This document shows, in pieces, positions 1 through 17,929 of a stretch of 64,000 nucleotides of DNA. The notes below the pieces were generated by a model, which had not been told where the DNA came from, did not search any database, and saw nothing but the letters and a program-made list of their open reading frames with translations. The stretch comes from Syngnathus acus (lineage: Eukaryota; Chordata; Actinopteri; Syngnathiformes; Syngnathidae): positions 12,069,693-12,133,692 of the forward strand of contig NC_051088.1 in the NCBI RefSeq assembly GCF_901709675.1, in the 5' to 3' direction. Position 1 is the first letter of the stretch. The number at the start of each line of letters is the position of its first letter. A program made the translations under genes and the position numbers.

Positions 1-18
1 CAATGCCCATCTTTGTAG

Positions 19-1561
19 GCACTTGATGAGCTCAAACAACGGGAGCGGCAGAACAATGAGCTGGAGGAAAAGATCCAGCTGAAAAAGAAAACCATTGATC
101 TTTTACCGGACGCTGATAACAACATAGGGAAGCTTCAGGTAAGCGAGATGAGTCCAAATGGATCTCTTTAAATGTGGCGAGGTCTTCAAGTTCATCTCAG
201 CCTTCTCCTGCAGGCTCAGGTGGAGGCCAGTGCCCAGCGGGTGGTGAACCTGGCCTCTCAGTGGGAGAAACACCGTGCACCGCTTATTGAGGAACACCGC
301 AGGCTTAAAGCGATCTGCAGTAATCAGGATGTAAGCATGCACAGAAAAATCATTCCATTTCAAATTATTTTACGTACAGTCGTTAATTCCATGCATTTTT
401 ATTCAGATGGAATCATCCAAAAAGCTGTCTGAAATCAAGATTCTACATGACAAAATCCGTTTATCAACAGAGGAGGCCAAGAAGAAGGAGGAAATATACA
501 AACAGCTGGTATAAGAGATGTTATAATATACAGTAAAACAACTCAAGTCCATTTGCATTACAGAGTATATATGCTTTTTTTCCTTAGGATTCTGCCATTT
601 CTCGTTCTAGGTAACGGAGTTAGAAAGTCTTCCCAATGATGTGTCTCGGGCAGCGTACACACAGAGGATACTGGAGATTGTGAGCAACATCAAGAAACAG
701 AAGGAGGAAATCACCAAGGTAAGAAGGAACGCTAAGCGAGATTCAGATCCATATGATGCTTGCCTTCTCTGTGAATTCATTTACCCACCTTTTTGTTTCT
801 TTTTTTTGCGCCTTACAACAGATTTTGTCTGACACGAAAGAACTGCAAAAAGAGATCAACAGCCTCACAGGAAAACTGGACAGGACTTTTGCTGTCACCG
901 ATGAGCTTGTCTTTAAGGTGCCTAAAACACAAGTGCTTTCTTTAGTAACTGTCTCATCATTCTATTAATGACTCAAAGCAAATGACCAAACTCCAGTGTC
1001 ACTTGCCATTGTAGAATGCAGTGTTTCATGTTTTGTTTTATTTTTGTTATCACTGCCAGGATGCCAAAAAAGACGAGTCAGTCCGCAAGTCCTACAAGTA
1101 TCTGGCTGCTCTACATGAAGTACAAACATCCTCTACTGCATTTATTTCCCTCCTTACCCATTGCAATATATAACTTACTGTTTCACTGTCTTGTGTAGAA
1201 CTGCAATCAACTAATCCAAACCATTGAGGACACTGGTACGATCCTAAGAGAGATACGAGATCTAGAAGAGCAGGTAGGATTTTAGATGTTGGACTCAATC
1301 CAAGACATCATGTAGCATTTTAATACTACGTCCAATCGAACATTTCCTATTTCAAGCTCTTTATAATGTGCATCCAGCAGTATAAATCTTTTTTTTTTTT
1401 TTTTTGTTAAACAGTGATTAACAAATCGTTATATCATTTGTCCACAGATTGACACAGAAAATACGAACAAATTGGTGGCTAATCTGGAGAAGATCCTAGA
1501 AGACTACAAGGCCATTCGACAAGAGAATTCTGCACTTGCTGCCAAGGTTAGAGACGGCTAA
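19..1561 (+). CDS. ccdc22: CCDC22, C-terminal part (eight 3' exons)
   Basis: This is the 3' end of the coiled-coil protein CCDC22, a subunit with CCDC93 and the COMMD proteins of the CCC/Commander complex, which recycles membrane proteins from endosomes and influences NF-kB signalling. Exons are 19-138, 214-330, 407-508, 611-718, 822-917, 1060-1119, 1199-1273 and 1448-1561 (stop TAA 1559-1561). All are phase 0, and together they encode the last 263 residues. The translation is charged heptad-type coiled coil throughout and ends with KAIRQENSALAAKVRDG, which resembles the end of human CCDC22. Human CCDC22 has about 627 residues, so the N-terminal calponin-like part lies left of the window. It is convergent with slc38a5. 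Identification rests on my recollection of the human C-terminus and on the slc38a5 neighbour, which is also on Xp11.23 in human. Confidence 0.9.
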
Positions 1562-1847
1562 CTCCGAGGCACCTACTGATGGTCAAGCTTAAAAAAAAAC
1601 TGTTGTTGCTCTGAACATGACTGAAACAATTGGAATCGGGGAGCAACTTTTCTTCAAAAAACTCAAGCGGTATTTGTACCATAGTAACTGAGCAAGCATT
1701 TTTGATATGTAATATTGATCCTGAAGCCTGATGTTTTTTTTTTGTTTTTTTTTTGTTTTTTTTAATGTTAATCACAACAGCGGCTACACATGATCTAAGG
1801 TTCTAAAACCCACACTGGTTACTGAAAAAACTTGAGACAAAAATTAT

Positions 1848-1853
1848 AATAAA
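1848..1853 (+). promoter_or_regulatory. Candidate ccdc22 poly(A) signal
   Basis: An AATAAA hexamer lies about 290 bases after the ccdc22 stop codon, a plausible 3' end for that transcript. Confidence 0.45.
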
Positions 1854-3369
1854 TGAAAATGTACTGAATGAATTAATGAAAGTCAGGCACCAGCAATTTT
1901 GTTCACTTGTTTTGATACGCCATTCCAATCCTTACTGAAATCAAAATCGACAGCAAAAGGTAATGCCCCATTCTGCCTTCCTTTCTTTCTCATTGTTGAG
2001 GAAAAATAACATATTATTAGATCATCTTTTTTCTTGAATACAACAAACACCCTTGTAATTTTTAGAATGAGCCGTATTTGAAATGAATGTTGAGAGAATG
2101 CTATTTGAATGTCATTTAGATCTATTATTAAAAAAGTTATCTATTGTTTCAAACAATAAGTGTTTGACTTTAGAATGTTTATGACCAGATCCCACACGAA
2201 TATTCAGATCACACAATTAACAACCACATGCGCCATCAAAAATGTAATCAACCGCCATCACACGGCATTCTGCTCCAAATGTTGTAGAGTTGGGGCTCAG
2301 CAATGATGTAGCTTGCATGATGTCACAGTGATGGATGTTGAAATGGTGTCATGTGGGTGCCCGAGATTACTAGTTGTGTTAAGTATCTTAGACCAGTTTC
2401 CTCACTCAAGTCTTAGTGAAATTAACCCACCGTGAAAAGTCATATTTTTGTTGTCAGTCGAACCTTAGAGATAATCAGCCATTTACACATCTAAATAAAT
2501 GCCCAAAAAGTTCTGAATTTTTTTTTTTAAGAGCTTTTTTTGATTTTGGGGGGAAAAAAAAACTTTTCTTGAAACCTTGGAACCCTTACCACGCTTGCAG
2601 TTTGAGAAGTCAGTCATGCTCTCATAAAGTTGATTCCGGTCCAACAAGAAACTTTAGCAGGAGGTCGTCAGGGTTGCATTGGCAGAAAAATTGTTGGGCT
2701 GGTTCAAGTGGGCGGTCTCAGCTTCAATATTCCCTCTCACATGCTGGCTGCCGTGCTTATAGTACAGTATTGGACTTTAATTTGATACTGAGGCAATTGC
2801 AGACAGACTCCAATCCTCGTGTGTAGCCTCATGCATAGCTTGAACATGAGCAGTAACTGAGAACAGGGGAGGGAGCTTGAGCCTGAACCTTAGGCTCAGG
2901 TGGCTAGTGGTGTGACTCTGGGCCTTAGCATTGGAAAATTAGGACGAGACATAAAAAGGACTATAAGACTGAGGCCAGGGCTGAAAACTAGCAGGCTTAA
3001 ACTGAGAAAGTTGGATGCGGACGTGCAGAAAACTGGCAGACATTAAGGTGTGCTATTTTCATCTGAAAGGACTCTCTCGTATTGCTGATGTGGCAGGTCA
3101 GCAAAAGTTCAAGCACTTTCTTCTGCAGTCCATAATCAGGCACGTCTTACCAGTTTTATATTTGGTTTACCGTCTGCTTTAACCACCGACTCAGTTTTAT
3201 GATGGGCTCATTTTGTCAAATGTTTGCGTAGGAGGGTGGAAAAACAACATTTAAAATGCAGGGCAAGAAGACAAATGCAAATCTGGCAACCGCGGGAGTG
3301 AACACAAAAGCTATAATCGTAACTGACAAGGATCAAACAGACAATAAGTCAATTTATCCCTTTTCAATA

Positions 3370-3660
3370 GCACTTCTCATAATTTGATTCTCGGATGAGC
3401 TGGAACCAATCCAGGCTGACTTTGGGTGAGAAGTGGGGTACACCCTTGACACATAATATCCGCTGTATCGACAAACAATGAACTTAACGTGTAGGCTTTT
3501 GGAATGCGGGAGGAAACCGGAGTCCCCTGTGAAAAGCCACGCAAGCACAGAGAAAACTTGCAAAATCCACACAGGAATGTCAGAGTTGAACACCGGAATC
3601 ACAAATCTCTGCACTGTGATGCAGACGTGCTAATCGCTTGGCTGCTGTGCTGCCACAATG
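3370..3660. repeat. Diverged teleost dispersed repeat
   Basis: The stretch carries degenerate forms of phrases seen in a very common fish repeat: 'gggtgagaagtggggtacac' near 3424, 'gggaggaaaccggag' near 3509, 'aatccacacagg' near 3563 and, at the end, a 'tgatgcagacgtgctaatcg' block near 3618. The order matches the usual repeat unit. The match is from memory of the family and the copy is old. Shorter pieces of the same family appear at 15350-15415 and 26285-26336. Confidence 0.55.
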
Positions 3661-3832
3661 TCAATAAAAAGTCAATATGGGAATTGTTATGGTAATTTAA
3701 TGGAGGTAATCCGGTTTCCCAGACACTGATGGTAGAATGATCATTACGTGACCAAAAATAAGATAGACAAGATTGTGCACTATTGTGTACAAGATAATAA
3801 AAAGAAAACACACAAACAATATTTTGACAATA

Positions 3833-3838
3833 TTTATT
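3833..3838 (-). promoter_or_regulatory. Candidate slc38a5 poly(A) signal
   Basis: AATAAA on the minus strand about 570 bases past the slc38a5 stop codon. No other close candidate was noted. Confidence 0.35.
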
Positions 3839-4405
3839 AATGTTCACAACAAATATACAAAACCAAAGTAATTGGTTACCTTATACCAAATTAATTGGTT
3901 CACAGCATAGCCATGCAATACCACACTGTCTTTTGGACTGAGCATAACATTTCTTTGGCAGTTTACAAAGTACTGCTCTGCAGTATTACGAAGTAAAACA
4001 CATCAAATGACCATAAATGCCCCCCCCCCCCCCCCCCCCCCTCGCCCCAGAGTGTTTGGTCTTGTTCAATGTCATTTTTCTGCTCCATTTTATAAAGCAA
4101 TAATTAAACAAAGTATTTTGCATGCAGACGGTAATTTCGTTCTTAGCGTTATACTCCACAATTTAGTGACATTTAGTGAAGATGGACAGTTGCGAGTATG
4201 GTGGCTTCCATGAGCAACGTAAGCGGGGCCGACTCTACCTGCCGATGTGTCCTGAGTGGCTTACGGGGCACACTTGAACACACCATGGAGGAACAACGTG
4301 TCCTCTTGTAATTAAGAGCGCTCCGAGCTCATGGTCAAAACCATCCAGCAGAAAGTTGATGACTGGAGAAGTGAGGATGCTGTTTCTCTAGATCTTGGAA
4401 GCACT

Positions 4406-8519
<4,114 letters not shown>

Positions 8520-10752
8520 ATTTGGATGGAACGCTCTGACTTAAAAGGGGGGTAAAATGGAAGGGAAAATCTGAAAAAGAAGAATCAAAACGATTTTATG
8601 ATCATGCCTTATATATGAAGGTTGTTATTTCTTGAGACTTTACATGGATCAGTGAGTGGTCGGAAAGTCAATTTAGCAATTGTTTAATTCAATCCAGAGA
8701 TGTTTTGTGCTGCCATCTTTAATAAGCCAAATTCTCTCATCATACACAGTACAATCTGATTTTTTTTTTTTTTATTTCAATTCTATGTATGTTAAATAAA
8801 AGAAACCAATCAATCAATAAAATACTGATAAACTTTAAAAGATTAGGAAATAAAATTAGGGGAAAAAAACCCAGCTGCTATTCAGTTTTGTTTATTTCTA
8901 TGTAATGCAACAGTACACAGTCACTGCGTCCTAGGAAAAATAAAATAAGCAACATAAATGGAAACGGTGGTCTGGCGTATGTCATAATTGTCAAAGTACA
9001 CGACGACGCTCACCCGGCCAAAACAAACGTTTCTTCTCGTACTTTATCTCTGTTTGGTTTCCCGGTGGTAGCCAAAGTAAACGTCATCCTCAGGTCAAGT
9101 CAGATTGATCACAACAGTCATGATAGCCTTTTAGCGTGGGGCTAATACAGGCCACTAGGATTTTTAATTATTCCAGTCCACAGATCAGTTATGTTATCAA
9201 AATTTCTGTAATGTTTTTCAAGGTATTGAAGATGATTTTTCCCTAAATCATTTTTATTTTTATATCTCATAATCAACAAAAAGTATTCTTTGTATAAAAT
9301 AATGAAAAATAATAGAAATAAATAGAAATAAATATTTTTTGAAAAACTAAAAAAAAATTCTGCAACATTCAAAATGAGAATGTATTTTTTGAAAAGACAT
9401 TCAATTATGGTATAGTATTTAACTTTTTTTTTTTTTTTTACAAGGCCTATTTATACTTTTTAAAAATCAAATGAATAAACACCTGGTCTAGACTGTTTCA
9501 TTCCCTTACAATATTTACGACCAACTCGACGTTCCACCGCAGGCTACCACATGCTACAGTTTCCAGCGGGGAAAAAAAACAGCTCTAGCGTAAATACTCT
9601 TGCGGCCAAACTAAAAAAGTACACAGTGTACAGTCTGATCCATCATTGAGCATTTCAGGTCACTAAGTCATTGACAAAAGTAACATTTGATCATATTGGA
9701 CTTCAAATGAATCAAGTTGTTTGTAGAGTCAACGTGATACTTGACTTTTTTTATGCTGAATTGTATTTTTATACACAACATTCAATGAATTCTTCAATTT
9801 GATGAGTACTTTCCCACGTATCTTGTCAACTAACATGCCATCTTGTTTTCACAGTGGTAATTGTAGTTTGTGTAATGTTTTTAAGCTTTTGGCACATTTT
9901 CACTTTGAGGACTTCTGTGATGACGGACAAAGTGATAAAAGCTGAGAATGACCTCCCTGTTAAAACGTGACCGTGTCGCTTTCTGGGTGTAGTCACGTGG
10001 CTCTTTCCAATACTGCCCCAACACAAATAGACATCATTAATGTCTATATTGCCGTACACTTGAGTATCTTGTTGCTTAATACCAATCTGCCCGTACATCT
10101 CATCCATGCATTTCAAATCTAAATAAAACTTCCATTCTGCTATATAGAGATGTTGTAAGTCAGATACAGTAACAAGACTCAGTGTCATGTAACAAAAAAA
10201 CATTACATTGGATTTTGGTGTCTATTTGGGAATGGTATATGGCTAATCATATGATGCCAAGAAAGCTTCAGATTGATATGTACAGTATGTTTTCAATATA
10301 ATCCAGTATGATGTAAATAAACATTCAGCATTTAACCTTCACGTGGCCATCAGTATGAAAACGAATCATCTCATCTCACAAGCTCAACATTACAATCTGG
10401 GAAGTCACACTTTGTTCTTAGCTCTTTTTAATCTTCCTGTTTGTTGCTTTCAGGAAGAATTTTGAACTCCATCACATGAATTTACAATATTCTCACAACA
10501 TCCTTTTTACCTACAGCAAATACTTTTCCAAGATTAGGTAACATCTTCCACAATAGAAAAGTCTGATAGCTTCCTTTTCCCCTCCTCTTTCCTCAGCCTA
10601 TAGAATCAAACCGGATGCCTTCCTGCTGTGCAGCGACGCTCCTCGCCACTGACCACTGCGCCGCCACCTTTGCAAACATCCAGTCTTATTTTAAGGTTGG
10701 TTTCCAAGCTATGGCTACGAAAAACATTACTGTCTCCTGTTACAGCTGTAAT

Positions 10753-10821
<69 letters not shown>

Positions 10822-13800
10822 AAAATGTCCAAATCAACTTCTCACAGTTAAAAAAAATATATATATACATTATTGTATTCATATTTGTTCTTGTTTTATT
10901 TTGCTGAACACATAATTTGAGCACCCAGCGTATGTATTTTGAGTATCAACAGAGGCGAAGCAATTCATTCTACAGAATGTTCCTGTTATGATATAACAGC
11001 ACAAACCACACACTGCTTCAATTTTTTTTTTTAAACATGATTTACACACTGACTCTCTGCATACTCATGTCGGTGCTGAACTACACTGCCGCTGGTTGTG
11101 AAACTAAAACTTTGGTCAGTCATACCCATGCCAAATCTTTCACTCTTTCTCCCTTTTTTTTAGTCGGACTTACTCAAAAAGTACATTAAATAGCCATTCA
11201 ATGACCCCACCAGTTGTTGTTGTTGTGTCCTGAGCAAAAGTACAAGGCTGCAGTCTTGTTTGGATTGACATTTTTGCTTTGTTTATCAGTTTTACCTTAC
11301 AAAACATAACAAAAAAAACATTGCAATATCCATAAAACTTTGGTGGATTGGTAGAAATTGAGCCAGAAAAAAATGAAATTCTCTTTAAGTGCATATTTTA
11401 GTAAATGTGCATAAAGAAAATCCAATGTGTTAAAATGGAAAACATAGACACTAAAAAGCAATCCATCATTTTAAGGGGAGTTCCACGGTGATGACATGGC
11501 AGCAGAAGTACATTACAGTATAAAGAAAGGTTTCACACTTGCATTCAACCTTAACACTTTTTATTTATGTCATTATGTAATCATTGTTACTATTTGTACT
11601 CAAAACTCTCCATATTTTCCAACATTTTCCTCCAAGGAGCAATAACAAAAACACATACACACCAAAAAGACAACTCACTAAAACATGCTTGCACAAAAAA
11701 AAAACTACAAACTACTGAGTGAAATGTTGTCCAAGTTGAAGAGAGTACACCTTCAACAAAGCACTTTTTCTTTTTTGGTGAGCAGAGTTCCTCTCGAAGT
11801 CAAACCACGTGGCAACAGTCAGTCCAGCTCATGCAAGTGTTGGGTGGACTTACCTCCTCGAGCGAGTCCAGATGACCCTCAGAAGTCAACGTTTGTGTCG
11901 TGAAGTCCTGCCACCGCAACGACTCTTTGGGCACAGGCGTAATTCAAGTTGTGTTTTGAGCCCTGAATGGAGGCGCACTGTGGCTCTGGGGAAGGTTGGG
12001 AAGAGAGGAACAAATATGGGAACAGGGAGTGAGAAGGGGGGGCTGAAAATGATGGGATCAAGTTTCTTGTGAGGTCACACGTGTAGGCACTCCTCTTCCT
12101 TTCCCCAAAACAAACAACACATTAAATATGACTTTGTTAATTGCTTGATCAATAGGGGATTTCTGAGATGACTGTGTCCTGTTTAGTGTTCTCACACAAA
12201 GACTTGTTTTTACGCTTTAGGAAGCTCCGGAGATAAGAGTAGAATCTGTTGAGCATATTATTATTACATAAGAGTCTGGAGTTAACAACCAGCTGTACTG
12301 TATATGAGAGCCAAGCTGGAAAAAGCTAGCTGTGCATTGCATCAATGTGGAAATGTAAATATATAAAGCGATGATCTCCACACAAGTGTGTGAGGCAACT
12401 GGAGTGCATGTCCTTTAAAACACCAGATGGTAAAGGTTAAGAACGCTCCCATGAGTCTGTTTATGTGTGACTTCCACGATGAATGTACCTGCATTCAGAA
12501 AGGGGCGCTACAGTGATTTAGTACGGCGCTAAATCAAATCTTTGGACTCGATTGTTCCAATATGTGTGAGGGCGAGAGACATAAAACGATAGAACCGATT
12601 GTACACGTTGACTCTCCCTGAGAATTGGGTAAAAAAATATTTCTCAAAATATAGCTCTAAAATCCAATCTCCGTCATGCATAACGTTGCGTAACACTTCT
12701 TTCCAGCATATTCCAAAAGCGAGAGCAGCCTCGACAAAGGTTTTATGGACCGTAGCACATCAGCCAGAAGTTCTGACTCCAATTCAATGTAGTCAGACTC
12801 ACATTTGTGATCAGAGTGAAGGTGGATTGTTTTTATAGATTTACAGTCTTAGTTTCATGATGAAATTATGATGAATTAGTACGTATAGAAGAAAATCTGG
12901 ATTGCACAAGTTTTTCAGATCAAACTTAAAAACCAAGAAATTCAACTATCTAGAAAATCTGATGTGCTCGAAAACAAGCAAATACATTTTTGAAATCATG
13001 AAATATGTTTAGTTACACATAAAGCCAAAATATCCTGTTGACCAGTGTAATTAGTCATTTTGATTCAACAAAGCTCTAGGTCACATAAATTTTTTTCCCC
13101 AACTTCTTCAGTCAATGTTTGGGAGTTTGTCATGGACATAAATTACAGTATGGGTGTCGTTTTTTTGTTTTGTTTACGAATTTAATTTTTGATATGCTGG
13201 TATGACTTCTTCACCCAATTGCAATTTTTGTATAGACATGAAGATATAAGTTCAACCACGTCAGAGGATTGAAGAGGACTCCATCTGATTCTTTCTCTTC
13301 CTACGTGAACAGCAGCAGGTGCGCAGAATCTCAGTATATACGATCACGTGTCACACTCTATGCCCATGCAGCGAGCAGCTGTTTTCAGTGAAAATACAGA
13401 GATAACTTCAAGGCAGTACTTCTCAGAAAAAAAAGAGCAAACACAAGAGACACATTTTTGGATATAAGACTATTTCAGTATAAAATGCTCAGTTTGAATC
13501 AAGTTAAGATCATTCTGTTTGTGTGACTGTAACATTCATTAAGACCTAATTAGCTATATTACGTCTCATCTTCTTGACATTGTGTTGTGACCATGTGCTT
13601 TCTTGTTTTTCCCCCCCTCTCTGCCAATCAGGACGATGATCTAGCCAGATCCACTTAGGACTGATGTCATTAAGCAGCTCAGTGAAGTGCAGCACGTGGA
13701 ATACTGAAAGGTTTGCGTGCATCTTTGTAGAGACCTGCGTTTACTCACATAGAAGCACCATGACCCTTTTTTAAAATGTTATCATAGATACCTATTGGAA

Positions 13801-13853
13801 TACAGGATTTACTTTTTTTTTATTTTTTTATTCCAAGTGTGTAAAAAGTCAAC
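8520..13853. other. Interval between divergent slc38a5 and slc2a1
   Basis: No coding exon is supported. The interval holds the upstream regions of both genes, several A/T-rich stretches, and a (CA)n microsatellite at 10754-10816. Upstream noncoding exons of either gene may lie here, but I could not identify them. Open frames at 9826-10203 and 11809-12072 lack any recognisable family and are not called. Confidence 0.55.
10754..10816. repeat. (CA)n microsatellite
   Basis: About 31 uninterrupted CA units. The long His-Thr open frames across it are artefacts of the repeat. Confidence 0.98.
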
Positions 13854-16800
13854 ATGGAGTGCATTGGAGAGGTAATGTGTGTCTGATATAAAGCTGTATG
13901 AAAGAAGGAAACAATCTGGCAAGATTAGTTACAACTAATTAACATGTGAAATAACTACTATCTAAGAACCATGTTTGAAAAGTGAATATAATAATTGCAG
14001 AATATGTTTTGTTTCTCTTTGAATTTGTTTCTCATTGGTGTTGACTAACTGTAGCTCCAATAATAACGTCCAAAAATATTGGAGTTCCCACCAAGTGTCA
14101 AGATTACACTGGTGCAGTTATTATAGAGGTCACAAATGTATATGTGACTTTCTAAAATCCTTCCGAGATGAGTTTTCAATGTCGATTTAAGAAATTTGTT
14201 AATGTTGTGTGGCATCTTTCAAAAGAAAGTTGAGATCTGACGTCAAATCAGGACAAGATTGTCTGACCTTGCTACCGTGTAAATGTGATGTTAAGTTAGT
14301 TTGTTGACAAATATTCAACTGTATACTCTCCCATTGTATACAGCAAAATGTAGTTAATTTTTCACTTTTGTACTGAATACAAAAATGAATTAAGAGATTA
14401 ACATTGTTATGAGAGTAGAAACCAAACAGGCGTGACTTTCCCAATAGTCCTTACAGTATGTGCAGTGACCGAGGCGCCTATAGTGATAGCAGTACTCTAT
14501 CGTAAAAAGCTTACCTACTTAAATTAAATGCAGTCGGACTAGACAATGAGGGCAATGGCAAGTGGCCAGGAGTTTAGTTTCCTTTTATAAACAGGAACAC
14601 ACCGACCAGACACAGCAACAATTAAAATCATCCAAATATTAGACACAGATCATATTATTATTGTGGCGTGTGCAGTGTAACAAAATATTAAAAATATAAA
14701 ACAACAAAATATTACTATACGTATAAAGATCATATTTGGCTATCGTTATGCTGACGAAAATGGTCAGATTTGGATATGGGCTTCGGATTTCCTTTATGGA
14801 GTTTGCATGCATCATTTATTATATTATATTATATTATATTATATTATATTATATTATATTATATTATATTATATTATATTATATTATATTAGTACGTACA
14901 TATATATAACGTTGTTTTTTTATGACAGGTGACACCCCAGCTCATGATGGCCGTGGGCACAGCGGTGATCGGCTCCCTCCAGTTTGGCTACAACACTGGA
15001 GTCATTAATTCCCCTCAAAATGTGAGTGGCACCCAGTGTAAGATGCAAAGCTGGTAACTACCAACCCAATAAAACTCAAAATAATGAAGTGGAATATTCT
15101 TCAAATATTTTTATTTATATATTAACATTACTTTTTGTTGTTGAACATTTCTGAGAGAAATTTAAATCTTTAGCAAGCTCTCATTCTTCTTGCAAAAGAT
15201 GTGTTCAGATGTACGCAGTTTGACGCTTGCGCTTTGCGTGCTAATGTGAGTTACTGAGAGGGTTTAACTCAAATTTGAAGTGACATGGAGTAGGTTAATG
15301 AGATTATACAGTGCTATGTTGGCATCTTAAAGGATTACGAGGTTGAATGTTTATCGCGGCATAGTGGCGAGTGGTCTGCACATCTACCTCACAATTCTGA
15401 AGTTAGGGAGGGTTTATTTATTTATTTATTCATTTATTTAAAGGTGCAAGGTCATCTCTTATCATGTACATTCCCATATACCGTATTCCCATTGAATCCT
15501 GAATTGTCATCCCTTGGTGAACCCCAGCAAGTTAAGTTCACACAAAGAAATTTGTTGGGTTTTTGTTGCTTTTTGTGTTTCAGACCATTGAAAATTTCTA
15601 CAATGAGACGTGGACCAGCAGGTTTTCTGAGCCCATTTCTCAGAGCACGCTAACAGCTCTGTGGTCCCTCTCAGTGGCCATCTTCTCTGTGGGTGGAATG
15701 TTCGGTTCCTTCTCAGTTGGTCTCTTCGTGAACCGCTTTGGCAGGTAGCCCGTTGATACTGACCCAATTCGGATCAATATGAATGAAATGGAATGAATTG
15801 TGTTTTTCTGAAGGAGGAATTCCATGCTCATGGCAAATGTGCTCGCCCTTATCTCTGCTTTGCTCATGGGGTTCTCCAAGATGGCTACCTCATGGGAACT
15901 ACTCATCATTGGGCGTTTTGTGGTGGGCTTGTATTCTGGCCTGTCCACTGGCTTTGTGCCCATGTACGTGGAGGAAATCTCCCCGACGTCTCTCCGCGGA
16001 GCAATGGGCACTCTGCATCAGCTGGGGGTTGTTATCGGCATCCTCTTGGCACAGGTAAAAAACGTTTTCCTCATCCAACAACCAAAGCAAACTCCAGCGG
16101 TTTTATTCATTTATTGATTTAGCCTGATGTACAAGAGACGAATTGAGGGCAGATTCAGATTTGGCACCAAATAAATCATTTAGACAAATGTACTTACTGT
16201 TTACAATATAACCAGGTCATAGTCCAAATTTTATAATACTGTGTACGGTTATTAATTAATTTAAGCTGAAAAGGACATTTAGTTCAAGTTTATTGGCTTT
16301 TACTTGGAATACAACATTGACAGTTATTATGGACATAACAGTGTCGCTTACATGTTGCGCAGATTTTGGGGATCGAATCCATCATGGGAAACGATTCCCT
16401 CTGGCCACTGTTGTTAGGGTTCACTTTACTGCCAGCCGTTGTGCAGTCCGTCCTGCTGCCCTTCTGCCCGGAGAGCCCCAGATACCTCCTCATCAACTGC
16501 AACGAGGAGAGCAAAGCCAACAACGGTGAGACACAAATTACTGCTCCAAAAATGAATTTGATACAATTTATTTGATACAATCATTTTGCAGTGTTAGTGA
16601 AGCTCCGTGGCAGCGCCAACGTGAGCCAGGACATGATGGAGATGAAGGAAGAGAGCCGGCAGATGATGGCGGAGAAAAAAGTGACCATACTGGAGCTTTT
16701 GCGCTCTCCCGTCTATCGCCAGCCTGTCCTTGTTGCTGTGATGATGCAGCTCTCCCAGCAGCTGTCGGGGATCAACGCTGTAAGTTGGCCAGCGACTCTT

Positions 16801-17929
16801 ACATTTTCTACTCAGATGTGATTTGAATTGATGGCTGTTTGAAACATCAAGTCAGATACATTTTCAAATTGTAATACCCGTTGCATTAAATAGTGTTTAT
16901 TTCTTCCCAATTGTATGTATATTTTCACCATTTTACTACACTGCTTCCAGTACATGTTTGTGGATGTTTTATATTTTTGTTGTCAATTCTTTTCTTGTTC
17001 TCCCCTTTTAGGTGTTCTACTATTCGACTGGAATCTTTGCAAAAGCAGGTGTGTCCCAGCCTGTCTATGCAACCATCGGAGCAGGAGTGGTAAACACAGC
17101 CTTCACAGTTGTTTCTGTAAGTAACAAAATAAATATTTTAGAAAATGTAATAGCTCAAGTTCAGAATGTTGGCGTTTTCTTTTTCTGCAGTTGTTTGTGG
17201 TGGAGCGTATTGGGAGAAGGCCACTCCACCTGACTGGTTTAATGGGAATGGCAATTTCGGCGGTTGCTTTAACTCTCGCTATGGCCTTGTTGGTAAGTGT
17301 ATGAAAAACGACGATTATTTGATATTGTAGTGATTTGGCGTTTGTGATATGTAGTTGTAACAATTGTTGTATTCCGACTGAGAGTTGCTGTGTTCCACAG
17401 GATCAGTTCAGCTGGATGTCCTATGTGAGCATCATAGCCATCCTAAGCTTTGTAGCCTTTTTTGAAATTGGCCCAGGCCCCATCCCGTGGTTTATTGTGG
17501 CAGAACTCTTCAGTCAGGGGCCACGGCCCGCTGCCTTCGCGGTTGCTGGCTTCTCGAACTGGTCTGCCAATTTTGTAATTGGCATGAGCTTTCCCTATGT
17601 TGAGGTGAGGTTGTTTTTTTTCGTCCTAAAAAGTCAAATAGGTATCACCTTAAATGCAGCTCAGATAACTCGCTCATCTTGATCAGATGAAGGCATTCAC
17701 TCTTTTTTTCATCTCCCTTCAGCAACTCTGCGGGCCCTACGTCTTTGTCATCTTCACTATTTTCCTGCTGGGCTTCTTTGTCTTCACTTACTTCAAGGTG
17801 CCCGAAACCAAGGGACGTACTTTTGATGAGATTTCCGCAGGCTTCCGACAACCGACCGGTCGCGGTGCCGATAAATATTCGGCCTCTGAAGAATTCAACA
17901 CACTCAGGGGGGATGATCCTGACCTTTAA
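13854..17929 (+). CDS. slc2a1: GLUT1-type facilitative glucose transporter
   Basis: Class I GLUT of the major facilitator superfamily, passive glucose uptake at the plasma membrane. Ten coding exons: 13854-13871, 14929-15021, 15584-15744, 15814-16054, 16363-16525, 16592-16779, 17012-17116, 17191-17292, 17401-17604 and 17723-17929. They encode 493 residues (human GLUT1 has 492). The first exon codes only MECIGE, as human SLC2A1 exon 1 codes only six residues. Hallmarks are [15 protein letters not shown], the N-glycosylation site NETW, NRFGRRNSML, the [13 protein letters not shown] sugar-binding segment, [20 protein letters not shown] and [13 protein letters not shown]. The tail retains the GFRQ block and is closer to GLUT1 than to GLUT3 or GLUT4. 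It ends in DDPDL, so the C-terminal SQV-type PDZ ligand of human GLUT1 is not kept. A pentanucleotide microsatellite sits about 40 bases before exon 2. Confidence 0.85.
14816..14890. repeat. (ATTAT)n microsatellite
   Basis: About 15 near-perfect pentanucleotide units in slc2a1 intron 1, ending only about 38 bases before the exon 2 acceptor. Confidence 0.97.
15350..15415. repeat. Fragment of the teleost dispersed repeat
   Basis: Resembles the opposite end of the repeat seen at 3370-3660 ('gcggcatagtggcgagtggt' then 'tacctcacaattctga'), within slc2a1 intron 2. Short and diverged. Confidence 0.4.

Larger units (their letters stand above)
1562..4405. other. Interval between the convergent genes ccdc22 and slc38a5
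   Basis: No gene is supported here. It contains the 3' UTRs of both flanking genes, T-rich runs near 1735-1765, a diverged teleost dispersed repeat at 3370-3660 and a poly-C tract at 4020-4041. A reverse-strand AATAAA at 3838-3833 could end slc38a5. The open frame at 2416-2826 has no recognisable family, no repeated domain and no splice context, so I do not call it. Confidence 0.6.

Noticed and set aside
2416-2826. 136-residue open frame between ccdc22 and slc38a5
   Set aside because: No family similarity, no splice context, and unusual composition from T and A runs.
10606-10915. Open frames rich in His-Thr or Val-Cys
   Set aside because: They are translations of the CA microsatellite, with no other support.
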